7,374 nt of DNA from the NCBI GenBank assembly GCA_002454335.1, contig DKIP01000026.1, positions 1 to 7,374 on the forward strand. Direction: 5' to 3'. Positions 1-6,779 of the stretch are shown piece by piece (position 1 is the stretch's first letter; every line of letters starts with the position of its first letter). The stretch is from Cytophagaceae bacterium UBA6715 (GTDB lineage: Bacteria > Bacteroidota > Bacteroidia > Cytophagales > Spirosomataceae). The translations under genes and the position numbers were made by a program. A model generated the notes under the pieces. That model saw only the letters and a list, made by a program, of their open reading frames with translations. It did no database searches and had not been told where the DNA came from.

Positions 1-708
1 TGGGTTCGTAATCAACAAGATATTGCCTATACGCATTCCATTTCGAATGTGGGCGTTTGTCATGCGATGAATGCCATGCGGGAATTGGCGCAGGCGGATT
101 ATTTGTTGTACATAAACGACGACATGTACACATTACCGGGCTGGGATATTTTATTACAAAAAGAAATAAAAGCCTGTCCGAATGAATATTTCTTCATTTC
201 TTCTACGATGATTGAGCCGCGCGCGCAGAGTAATTGCTCGATTGAAGCGAATTTTGGTTCGAGCATGGACACCTTTGAGGAGGCACGTTTATTGGCTGTA
301 TTCGACACATTTGAGAAAGCCGATTGGCAAGGAGCGACTTGGCCGCCGAATGTGGTGCACAAGAAAATGTGGGATGCTGTAGGTGGTTATAGTGTAGAAT
401 TTACGCCTGGAATGTATTCTGACCCAGATTTTTCGATGAAATTGTGGCAAGCAGGTGTCCGAATTTTTAAAGGTTTAGGCCAAAGCCGCGTTTACCATTT
501 TGGTTCGATTTCCGTCAAACGCGTCAAACAAAACCGGGGTTATTATCAGTTTATTCGCAAATGGGGAATGACTTCAAGCACCCTTTCGAAATACTACCTT
601 CGGAGGGGAGAGCGATTTGATGGGCCTTTGGTTCCTCAAAAAATTCCTTTGTTCGTTCAGTTGAAAAATTGGTATTACCGAATTAGTACAGCGCGAAAAA
701 CAATTTAA
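1..708 (+). CDS. Family 2 glycosyltransferase, 5'-truncated by window edge
   Basis: The reading frame is open from the first base, so the N-terminus lies outside the window; 235 residues are visible. The product should transfer a sugar from a nucleotide-sugar donor onto a glycan or lipid acceptor at the cytoplasmic face of the membrane. Seen in the sequence: a GT-A core with NDDM at fragment residues 39-42, which fits the metal-binding DXD motif of GT2 enzymes; SDPDFSMKLW starting at residue 140, which fits the acidic catalytic-base region; and a late YHFGS at 165-169. The missing part should hold the first beta strand and nucleotide-binding loop. A GTG at position 49 lies in frame but is inside the fold, so it is not a credible start. 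The 3' end overlaps the opposing glycosyltransferase gene by 26 bp. Family assignment is firm; donor and acceptor are unknown. Confidence 0.88.
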   Translation, partial: WVRNQQDIAYTHSISNVGVCHAMNAMRELAQADYLLYINDDMYTLPGWDILLQKEIKACPNEYFFISSTMIEPRAQSNCSIEANFGSSMDTFEEARLLAVFDTFEKADWQGATWPPNVVHKKMWDAVGGYSVEFTPGMYSDPDFSMKLWQAGVRIFKGLGQSRVYHFGSISVKRVKQNRGYYQFIRKWGMTSSTLSKYYLRRGERFDGPLVPQKIPLFVQLKNWYYRISTARKTI

Positions 709-1606
709 AGCAATAAGCGAATTTCCCAAAGGCCGACTTGCCTTTGTATGCCAGCATGCTATCCCGATGCGCTAATACAATCTGAACTCTGTTGATTCGA
801 TCGATTAGATTTGTGCCCTTACATGCCAAATAGAAATCTTGCAAAACCTGTTGCTCTTTGCCTGCTGGACATCTGCTTTGCAATAAATTCAAGCGGGCAA
901 TAATACGCGCATCACGTTCTTGGCGTGTCTGTTTGGTCTTTTTTGCTTTTTTTAAATCAGCTCCTATCGTATTGCTCTCATGCTGGCGGTAATGAACCAA
1001 AGATTCCGGCAAATAGGCGATTCCTTTTGCGCAGGTAGCTGCGAATCCAATTAAATAATCGTGTGTGACGAATTCAACGGTCGGAAGCGCAAATTCGAGT
1101 AAGTCGCGTTTGAATAACATGCTATGCCCAGGTGCCCATGCCCCAAAGGTGTACATGAGCGGGCTGTTATAAGCAATTTGGCTCTTGATATGGGACATTT
1201 TTTGCCCTATTGGCTTCCCCGCAGCATCCACTAAATCGGAATCGGCATATATCAATGATGCCTCCCCAATCGCTACTTCTAGTTTCGATATTTTATTGGG
1301 TAACCAATAATCATCCTGGTCGGAAAGGGCAATAAGTTCTCCTGTGGCCAATTGAATTCCCTGCTCAAACGTTTTGCGATAACCCATGTTCGCGGCGTTT
1401 TGCGTGATTTTTATCCGAGAATCTTGCTGGGCAAAGCCTTGTAATATCTCCCAAGTACGGTCTTGTGAGGCATCGTCTACAAAAATAAATTCCAAATTCG
1501 GGTAGTCTTGCGCGAGGAGACTCCCGACTTGAATGGCCAAGTATTTTTCACCTTGGTAGCAAGCCATGACAATGGAGATGAGGGGATAATCGGGTCTTGT
1601 AGACAA
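683..1606 (-). CDS. Family 2 glycosyltransferase, RgpB/rhamnosyltransferase-like
   Basis: A complete 307-residue GT-A glycosyltransferase. The N-terminus carries the first strand (PLISIVMACYQGEKYL, residues 8-23) and VDDASQDRT at 43-51, which binds the nucleotide. SDQDDYW at 95-101 fits the metal-binding DXD region, HD at 182-183 is in the position of the catalytic base, and HYRQHESNTIG at 205-215 is typical of the RgpB-like group that includes rhamnosyltransferases. The C-terminal third is basic and helical. The start is a TTG: a stop lies in frame at 1631-1633, there is no ATG or GTG before the domain, and the first internal ATG (residue 14) would remove the first beta strand. It faces the neighbouring glycosyltransferase tail-to-tail and diverges from the ABC exporter. 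The likely role is building a surface polysaccharide or lipopolysaccharide; rhamnose as the sugar is only a family-based guess. Confidence 0.9.
   Translation of the reverse strand: MSTRPDYPLISIVMACYQGEKYLAIQVGSLLAQDYPNLEFIFVDDASQDRTWEILQGFAQQDSRIKITQNAANMGYRKTFEQGIQLATGELIALSDQDDYWLPNKISKLEVAIGEASLIYADSDLVDAAGKPIGQKMSHIKSQIAYNSPLMYTFGAWAPGHSMLFKRDLLEFALPTVEFVTHDYLIGFAATCAKGIAYLPESLVHYRQHESNTIGADLKKAKKTKQTRQERDARIIARLNLLQSRCPAGKEQQVLQDFYLACKGTNLIDRINRVQIVLAHRDSMLAYKGKSAFGKFAYCFKLFFALY
727..746 (+). repeat. Perfect 7 bp inverted repeat just past convergent gene ends
   Basis: CAAAGGC at 727-733 pairs with GCCTTTG at 740-746 around a 6-base loop. It begins 18 nt after the stop of the left-edge glycosyltransferase and lies inside the coding region of the opposing gene. 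No T-run follows, so it is not a classical terminator, though it could act as a 3' stem-loop for the + transcript. It may also be chance within coding sequence. Confidence 0.35.
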
Positions 1607-1656
1607 ATTGTTTCTGAAAATTGTCGTAATTTAAGCCAAATTTTGAAATAGATTCC
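1607..1656. promoter_or_regulatory. Divergent intergenic region between glycosyltransferase and ABC exporter
   Basis: This 50 bp AT-rich gap separates two divergent genes and must hold, or lie close to, the promoters for both. No Shine-Dalgarno sequence precedes either start, as is common in Bacteroidota. On the + strand AAATTTTG at 1638-1645 differs by one base from the Bacteroidota -7 consensus TAnnTTTG, but no good TTTG element lies at the expected distance upstream. On the minus strand a similar AAAATTTG match occurs. Both are weak. The region's function is inferred from gene orientation more than from motifs. Confidence 0.4.
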
Positions 1657-3486
1657 TTGAAAACATATTTACGTTTATTGTCTTACGCCGTTTCGATTCG
1701 AAAATATGTATTCCCATATTTTAGTTTCTCATTGTTGGCCAGTCTTTTTGGGATCTTAAATTTCACCTTGTTGATTCCTTTGTTGAATGTCTTATTCAAC
1801 CAAGCATCTACAAATCAAGCAGCTTTATATCGTGTATTGCCTGCATTTTCGCTAAGTCCAAGTTATTTTTCATTTTTGTTCAACCATTATTTTTATGGGG
1901 CGCTGGAGCTGTATGGGCGCTTAGGTGCCTTACAATATGCTTGTGCTGCGATTATGATTTCGGTGGTTTTGGCGAATATCTTTCGTTATTTATCTCAACG
2001 CGTTTTAAAAACGGTCGAGGCGGATATGATTGCGTCCTTGCGTCAAGCAGTTTTTGCTCGGGCAATCCGATTGGATTTGAGTTATTTTTCTGAACAACGT
2101 AAAGGTAATTTGATGTCGCGTTTAACCACGGATGTGCAAGAAGTGGAAAACAGTATTGGTCGGGCATTCACAGCAACCTTCAAGGAAATCTTTACACTGA
2201 TTATGTTTTTCGTTTTCCTTGCAAGCATGTCGGGGAAATTAACTTTGTTTTCATTAATCATTTTACCTTTATCAGGTGGGGTGATTGCGACCATCACGCG
2301 CCGTTTACGTCGCGCGGCAGGCGAAGTGCAACAGCATTTAAGTGGATTAATTAGTTTGTTGGATGAGACCTTTGGTGCCATGCGTGTTGTCAAGGCCTTT
2401 CGTGCGGAGAAGGTCATGGATGAGCGTTTTCAGGAAGGAAATGATCGCTACCGGAATTCTTTGTTGAAGATGGTTTTTCGTCAAGAATTGACATCTCCCG
2501 TTTCGGAAAGTTTGGGAGTATTGGTAGTTACAGGGATTTTATTGTATGGGGGTAGTTTGGTGATTGCGGGCGATGGAGAATTAAGTGCGTCCACATTTAT
2601 TGCATTCATTGCCACTTTTTCACAGGTTATGCGGCCTGCCAAAGCGATTGCAGATGCCTTTTCGGGGATACAGCGTGGGGTTGCTTCGGCAGATCGAATT
2701 ATTGAGATTTTGGATACGGACTCTGAAATTCAAGTGGAAGAACCCATTCATTCCGTGAAAGAATTTAAGGATAAAATTTCATTTGAGGAGGTGGGTTTTG
2801 CTTATGTCAAGGGTCGCTCCGTGTTAAAGTCGGTGAGTTTTGATATTCCCAAAGGCAAAACCATTGCTTTGGTGGGTGCTTCCGGAGGTGGAAAATCTAC
2901 GTTGGCAGATTTATTACCTCGTTTTTACGATCCGACTGCAGGTAAGATAACGGTCGATGGGATTCCTTTGAAACGGATTCCTTTGGAAGATTTGCGTACC
3001 TTGATGGGAATTGTGACGCAGGAGTCAGTCTTGTTCAATGATACAATTTATAATAACATTGCTTTTGGTACGCAGGCTCCGATTGAGGCGGTAATCGAAG
3101 CAGCTAAAATTGCTAATGCGCATGAATTCATTGAATCGAGTGCGGAGGGCTATCAAACGGTCATCGGAGATCGGGGGTCAAAATTATCAGGTGGTCAGCG
3201 TCAGCGGCTTTCCATTGCGCGCGCGGTATTGAAAAACCCACCTATTTTGATTCTAGATGAGGCTACGAGTGCCTTAGACAATGAATCGGAGAAAATGGTT
3301 CAGGCGGCTTTGGGCAATTTGATGAAAAATCGGACGGTACTTGTGATAGCACATCGTTTGAGTACGATTCAGCATGCTGATCAAATTCTCGTTATCGATA
3401 AAGGCGAGATTGTGGAGCGGGGAACGCATGCAGAATTATTAGCGAATCCCAAAGGCTTCTATTCGAAATTAAGTCAGCAACATTAA
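1657..3486 (+). CDS. MsbA-like ABC exporter (fused membrane and ATPase domains)
   Basis: A complete 609-residue half-transporter that should work as a homodimer in the inner membrane, using ATP to flip a lipid-linked substrate or export a compound. Hydrophobic segments lie near residues 18-46, 91-112, 171-191, 195-213, 283-303 and 310-325, giving the usual six-helix ABC exporter domain. The nucleotide-binding domain is intact: A-loop Tyr383, Walker A GASGGGKST at 407-415, Q-loop Gln455, signature LSGGQ at 510-514, Walker B ending Asp534-Glu535, D-loop SALD at 538-541, and switch His566. The start is TTG: an in-frame stop lies at 1627-1629, no ATG or GTG intervenes, and MKTYLRLLSYA matches the usual start of Bacteroidota homologues. 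Adjacent glycosyltransferases favour a glycolipid or lipid A-core flippase role, but drug or peptide export cannot be excluded. I leave the symbol empty because several MsbA-like paralogues usually coexist. Confidence 0.92.
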   Translation: MKTYLRLLSYAVSIRKYVFPYFSFSLLASLFGILNFTLLIPLLNVLFNQASTNQAALYRVLPAFSLSPSYFSFLFNHYFYGALELYGRLGALQYACAAIMISVVLANIFRYLSQRVLKTVEADMIASLRQAVFARAIRLDLSYFSEQRKGNLMSRLTTDVQEVENSIGRAFTATFKEIFTLIMFFVFLASMSGKLTLFSLIILPLSGGVIATITRRLRRAAGEVQQHLSGLISLLDETFGAMRVVKAFRAEKVMDERFQEGNDRYRNSLLKMVFRQELTSPVSESLGVLVVTGILLYGGSLVIAGDGELSASTFIAFIATFSQVMRPAKAIADAFSGIQRGVASADRIIEILDTDSEIQVEEPIHSVKEFKDKISFEEVGFAYVKGRSVLKSVSFDIPKGKTIALVGASGGGKSTLADLLPRFYDPTAGKITVDGIPLKRIPLEDLRTLMGIVTQESVLFNDTIYNNIAFGTQAPIEAVIEAAKIANAHEFIESSAEGYQTVIGDRGSKLSGGQRQRLSIARAVLKNPPILILDEATSALDNESEKMVQAALGNLMKNRTVLVIAHRLSTIQHADQILVIDKGEIVERGTHAELLANPKGFYSKLSQQH

Positions 3487-3535
3487 GCGCGCTTTTTATG
3501 AATTTTATTAGCTATTCAGCGTTTAAATAGCTAAT
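3485..3535 (+). repeat. Palindrome and inverted repeat after ABC exporter, possible terminator
   Basis: Two symmetric elements follow the exporter stop codon. AAGCGCGCTT at 3485-3494 is a perfect 10 bp palindrome overlapping the stop and followed by three more T. A 10 bp inverted repeat follows, ATTAGCTATT at 3507-3516 against AATAGCTAAT at 3526-3535, with a 9-base loop. The second stem is AT-rich and only three T follow its pairing (3535-3537), so it is not a classical intrinsic terminator. It may end exporter mRNA, stabilise its 3' end, or be a protein-binding site ahead of the aminotransferase gene. Confidence 0.4.
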
Positions 3536-3569
3536 TTGCGCCCGAATTCAACCTTTGTTTTTATATATT

Positions 3570-4772
3570 ATGTCGTCATCCTTATTAGCCCAACGCATTC
3601 AAGCATTAGAAGAGTCATCCACGTTGGGAATGACAAAGAAAGCGCGTGAACTAGCTGCGCAAGGTCATAAAGTAATTAGTCTTTCGGTAGGAGAGCCTGA
3701 TTTTAAAACACCAGCACACATTTGTGAAGCAGCTAAAAAAGCCATTGATGATGGTTTTCATGGTTATTCACCCGTGGCAGGTTATCCTGATTTGCGTTTG
3801 GCCATTGCAAATAAATTGAAGCGTGATAATGGTTTAGAGTGGGGTTCAGAGAATATTGTCGTTTCTACAGGAGCGAAACATTCTTTAGCCAATGCCATTG
3901 CAGCCTTGATTAATCCAGGGGATGAGGTAATTATCTTTTCGCCATATTGGGTTTCTTACTCGGAGATGGTCAAATTAGCGGATGGAGTTTCGGTGATTGT
4001 TCAAGGAGCCTTCGATAATAATTTTAAAGTTACTGCAGACCAATTTGAGGCAGCGATTACACCGAAAACTAAAATGGTGATGTTTGCTTCGCCAAACAAC
4101 CCAACAGGTTCGGTTTACACAGAATCCGAATTGCGTGATATTGCGAATGTGGTAGCACGTCACGAAAATATCTTTGTGTTAGCTGATGAGATTTACGAAT
4201 ACATCAATTTTACTCAAGGTGGACATTTTTCCATCGGATCTATTCCTGAAATTAAAGATCGCGTAATCACAGTGAATGGGGTTGCCAAGGGTCATGCGAT
4301 GACAGGATGGCGTATAGGATTTATTGCTGCGGCTAAATGGATTGCTGATGGAATTGAGAAATTACAAGGCCAAGTAACTTCCGGAACGAATTCAATTGCC
4401 CAAAAAGCGGCCGTTGCTGCGTTTAATGGTTCATTGGATCATGCTTTTGAAATGAAAGCGGCTTATGATCGACGTCGTAAATTAGTTGTTGGTAAATTAC
4501 GCGAAATTCCAGGATTTAAAGTGAACATGCCGGATGGTGCGTTTTATGCATTCCCAGATATTTCTTATTATTTCGGAAAGTCGGATGGCACAACTACAAT
4601 CAATGATTCAGATGATTTCTGTACTTGGTTATTAAACGAAGCTTATGTAGCTACGGTCGCAGGATCGGGTTTTGGTGCCCCAAATTGTATGCGTATCTCT
4701 ACTGCTGCGGCTGATGATCAATTAGAAGAAGCATGTGAGCGTATTAAAGTTGCGGTTGCTAAATTAAAATAA
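3570..4772 (+). CDS. aspC: Class I (I-beta) aspartate aminotransferase, PLP-dependent
   Basis: A complete 400-residue cytoplasmic enzyme of PLP fold type I. It is expected to interconvert aspartate and 2-oxoglutarate with oxaloacetate and glutamate, linking the TCA cycle to amino acid synthesis. Seen in the sequence: SVGEPDF at 39-45, GYSPVAGYPDLR at 65-76, SPYWVSY near 124-130, NPTG at 177-180 (Asn177 contacts the cofactor), Asp206 and Tyr209 in the ADEIYE segment, the Schiff-base lysine Lys240 in NGVAKGHAMTGWRIGF, and Arg375 for the substrate carboxylate. The pattern closely follows the Thermus-type I-beta subgroup, some members of which also act on prephenate or aromatic substrates. The ATG at 3570 is preferred over a TTG 15 bases upstream because MSSSLLAQRI fits the family N-terminus. 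No Shine-Dalgarno is visible. It appears to be transcribed alone, ending at the strong terminator downstream. Confidence 0.93.
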   Translation: MSSSLLAQRIQALEESSTLGMTKKARELAAQGHKVISLSVGEPDFKTPAHICEAAKKAIDDGFHGYSPVAGYPDLRLAIANKLKRDNGLEWGSENIVVSTGAKHSLANAIAALINPGDEVIIFSPYWVSYSEMVKLADGVSVIVQGAFDNNFKVTADQFEAAITPKTKMVMFASPNNPTGSVYTESELRDIANVVARHENIFVLADEIYEYINFTQGGHFSIGSIPEIKDRVITVNGVAKGHAMTGWRIGFIAAAKWIADGIEKLQGQVTSGTNSIAQKAAVAAFNGSLDHAFEMKAAYDRRRKLVVGKLREIPGFKVNMPDGAFYAFPDISYYFGKSDGTTTINDSDDFCTWLLNEAYVATVAGSGFGAPNCMRISTAAADDQLEEACERIKVAVAKLK

Positions 4773-4798
4773 GTATCGCGTTTTAACGATTTAAATTT

Positions 4799-4834
4799 GA
4801 AGGTCAGGGGCAGAAAACCCTGACTTTCTTTTTT
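4799..4834 (+). terminator. Rho-independent terminator after aminotransferase gene
   Basis: An 11 bp stem with one G-U pair (4799-4809 with 4818-4828, core GTCAGGG/CCCTGAC) closes an 8-base loop and is followed by six T at 4829-4834. This is a classical intrinsic terminator for the aminotransferase transcript, 26 nt past its stop. Its T-run ends 11 nt before the ATG of the antiporter gene, so that gene needs its own promoter within or after the hairpin, or depends on readthrough. Confidence 0.9.
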
Positions 4835-4845
4835 ATATTTACCTT

Positions 4846-6105
4846 ATGGAAATAATTTCAGTCATCATATTTATTGTCGGATACCTCGCTATTGCATTTG
4901 AACATCCGATTAAAATAAATAAAACAGCATCCGCATTAGTGACGGGTGTTTTGGTTTGGGTAGTTTATGCATTAGTTCGTGGACCTCATGATTTAGAATC
5001 ATTGTCGCATCATTTGGGATCTACTTCAGAGATTTTATTTTTTCTATTAGGTGCCATGACGTTGGTCGAGCTTGTAGATGCTCACCAAGGGTTTCATTTT
5101 GTCAGCCGACTGATTAAAACTAAAAATCCAGCTACGATGATGTGGATTGTAGGTTTTTTGTCGTTTTTTCTCTCAGCCGTGCTTGATAATTTGACCACTT
5201 CGATTGTCATGGTGACATTGTTGCGCAAACTCGTGACAGATACTGCAACACGTAAATACTTTGTAGGCATCGTGGTTATTGCCGCGAATGCTGGAGGTGC
5301 TTGGTCGCCTATCGGTGATGTAACAACGACGATGTTGTGGATCGGTGGACAGATTTCAGCGATGGGAATTGTAAAGAGCTTGATTATTCCGTCGATTGTC
5401 TCATTATTGGTGCCATTAGCTGTTGCCGCATTTTGGGTTCGAAATAGTCATTTAGGAGCAGTCCGACATGAGATGACGATGACAACTGAGGAAGAACGTC
5501 ATGGACGCATCATGTTATTAGCGGGAGTTTTTAGTTTGTTGGGAGTACCCGTTTTTAAAACTTGGACCCATTTACCTCCTTATATGGGAATTTTGTTGGC
5601 ATTAGGGTTGGTCTGGATGTTGTCTGAGTTTTTACATGCTGATAAGGATGAAGAGGCTAAAAAGCCTTATACCGTTGGTCATGCACTAACCAAAATTGAC
5701 ACGTCAAGTGTATTATTTTTCTTAGGTATATTATTAGCTATTGGTGCGTTGGAATCCTTTGGATATTTGGGCCAACTAGCGGCGTATTTAGAAGCAAGTT
5801 TAGGAAATCAATTTTTCATTGTTACCGTGATTGGCATTGCCTCCTCGATTGTTGATAATGTGCCTCTGGTAGCTGCTACCATGGGGATGTATCCATTAGC
5901 TCAATTCCCTTTGGATCATGCAATGTGGGAATATTTAGCCTTTTGTGCTGGTACGGGCGGGAGTATTTTGATTATTGGTTCTGCTGCGGGTGTAGCAGTT
6001 ATGGGAATGGAGAAAATCGATTTCGTCTGGTATGCGAAACGTATCGGTTTGTTAGCGCTTTTAGGTTATTTCGCAGGAGCTGCTACCTATCTATTGGTGC
6101 ATTAA
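4846..6105 (+). CDS. nhaD: NhaD-type sodium/proton antiporter
   Basis: A complete 419-residue inner-membrane protein of the NhaD family (ion transporter superfamily, related to ArsB). It should expel Na+ or Li+ in exchange for protons, serving salt and pH homeostasis. The protein is almost wholly hydrophobic helices, with a charged cytoplasmic-looking loop near residues 205-225 and another near 263-275. Family landmarks are visible: SAVLDNLTTS with Asp114, NAGGAWSPIGDVTT at 148-161, a matching second-half SSIVDNVPLVAATMGMY with Asp337, and GTGGSILIIGSAAG from residue 369. The two Asp-Asn motifs in the two halves fit the inverted-repeat architecture with discontinuous helices around the ion site. 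The ATG start gives a first helix directly, as in homologues, with no Shine-Dalgarno. The stop codon shares bases with the stop of the opposing PAP2 gene. Dicarboxylate or arsenite transporters are less likely given the AWSPIGD signature. Confidence 0.93.
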   Translation: MEIISVIIFIVGYLAIAFEHPIKINKTASALVTGVLVWVVYALVRGPHDLESLSHHLGSTSEILFFLLGAMTLVELVDAHQGFHFVSRLIKTKNPATMMWIVGFLSFFLSAVLDNLTTSIVMVTLLRKLVTDTATRKYFVGIVVIAANAGGAWSPIGDVTTTMLWIGGQISAMGIVKSLIIPSIVSLLVPLAVAAFWVRNSHLGAVRHEMTMTTEEERHGRIMLLAGVFSLLGVPVFKTWTHLPPYMGILLALGLVWMLSEFLHADKDEEAKKPYTVGHALTKIDTSSVLFFLGILLAIGALESFGYLGQLAAYLEASLGNQFFIVTVIGIASSIVDNVPLVAATMGMYPLAQFPLDHAMWEYLAFCAGTGGSILIIGSAAGVAVMGMEKIDFVWYAKRIGLLALLGYFAGAATYLLVH

Positions 6106-6779
6106 AAGGAGTAGCTGATATGAGCGGCATAGTAGTTGGGAGCAACGATTGGTTCCCAATGTAGACTAGTTTTATTCAGCGATTTCTTGAGTTTTGGATA
6201 AATCCAATGCCCAATTTCAGCGGAGGCGATTCCGATGGCTGCCCCCATAGCAACATCCGTAGTCCAATGTTTATTATTTGCGAGTCGCATCGCTCCTGTT
6301 GTGGTAGCAAGGGCATATCCTCCAATAGAAACCAAGGGATAACGTTTTCCGTATGCACGGTCGAGCATACGTGCCCCAAAAAATGCGGTTGCTGTATGTC
6401 CAGATGGAAAACTATGGTCTGAGCCGTCTGGACGCATTTCGTTAATGGCATATTTCAAACCTTGGGTCAAGACAGTATACGATCCGGTACCAATCAAAAA
6501 TACGGCCATTAGATCTTTAGACATTTGTTTGTCTTGTATTCCTGCCACATGCAATCCTATGTTTATAAGAGTTGGACTGTATTGTAAATAGTTATCGGCA
6601 GTTGAATGAAAGTTTTGTAGGTTATTTTGATAATATTTTTGTTGCTCGGTTTTGGCAAAATCGGTATATAATATTGCGCTTGCGGTAGATAGACCTGCCA
6701 CGTAATACCATGCTTTGTTTTGGGCAAGACCGGGTATACTACTAATTAAGAAAAGTAATCCGAAGATTTTATTTTTCAT
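6102..6779 (-). CDS. PAP2-family membrane phosphatase with signal peptide
   Basis: A 225-residue PAP2 (phosphatidic acid phosphatase type 2) protein, expected to remove phosphate from a lipid phosphate such as undecaprenyl diphosphate, phosphatidate or lipid A on the periplasmic side. All three active-site motifs are present: Lys109-x6-Arg116-Pro117, PSGH at 125-128, and Arg165-x5-His171-x3-Asp175. The Ser that often precedes the third-motif Arg is Met164 here. The N-terminus (MKNKIFGLLFLISSIPGLAQ) reads as a signal peptide with likely cleavage after Ala19. Further hydrophobic segments lie near 24-38, 90-107, 148-163 and 175-190. The ATG at 6779 is chosen over one 33 bases upstream because it begins the signal peptide. 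It starts 11 bp inside the upstream TlpA-like gene, implying one transcript and probable translational coupling. Family is firm; the substrate is not determined. Confidence 0.9.
   Translation of the reverse strand: MKNKIFGLLFLISSIPGLAQNKAWYYVAGLSTASAILYTDFAKTEQQKYYQNNLQNFHSTADNYLQYSPTLINIGLHVAGIQDKQMSKDLMAVFLIGTGSYTVLTQGLKYAINEMRPDGSDHSFPSGHTATAFFGARMLDRAYGKRYPLVSIGGYALATTTGAMRLANNKHWTTDVAMGAAIGIASAEIGHWIYPKLKKSLNKTSLHWEPIVAPNYYAAHISYSF
6136..6159 (+). repeat. Inverted repeat past nhaD stop, inside PAP2 3' end
   Basis: TTGGGAGC at 6136-6143 pairs with GGTTCCCAA (6152-6159 used) to give an 8 bp stem with one G-U pair and an 8-base loop. It starts 30 nt after the antiporter stop and lies in the last codons of the PAP2 gene. 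There is no adjacent T-run, so a terminator role for the antiporter transcript is only possible, not shown. Confidence 0.3.

Noticed and set aside
99..362. Minus-strand open frame opposite the first glycosyltransferase
   Set aside because: It lies wholly within a well-supported gene and its translation shows no domain-like pattern.
1952..2417. Two minus-strand open frames inside the ABC exporter
   Set aside because: Both are shadows of the exporter coding sequence, overlap each other, and show no recognisable domain.
3550..3557. AACCTTTG as a -7 promoter element for the aminotransferase gene
   Set aside because: One mismatch to TAnnTTTG, but no TTTG element sits at the proper upstream distance; too weak to list as a promoter.
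3975..4163. Minus-strand open frame inside the aminotransferase gene
   Set aside because: Antisense to conserved PLP-binding codons with a low-complexity, Cys/His-rich translation typical of shadow frames.
4773..4845. Possible sodium- or lithium-responsive riboswitch ahead of the antiporter gene
   Set aside because: Only 73 nt are available and all visible structure is explained by a simple terminator hairpin; no multi-stem aptamer is apparent.
5925..6164. Plus-strand open frame across the end of nhaD
   Set aside because: Out of frame with the antiporter over its conserved GTGGS region; the tail only reads antisense PAP2 codons.
6207..6422. Plus-strand Cys-rich open frame opposite PAP2
   Set aside because: It is the complement of the conserved PSGH and HxxxD region of PAP2; the cysteines come from the complementary codons, not from a real metal-binding protein.
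6176..6451. Second minus-strand open frame within PAP2
   Set aside because: An alternative frame of the same strand with no domain pattern, while the PAP2 frame has all catalytic motifs.
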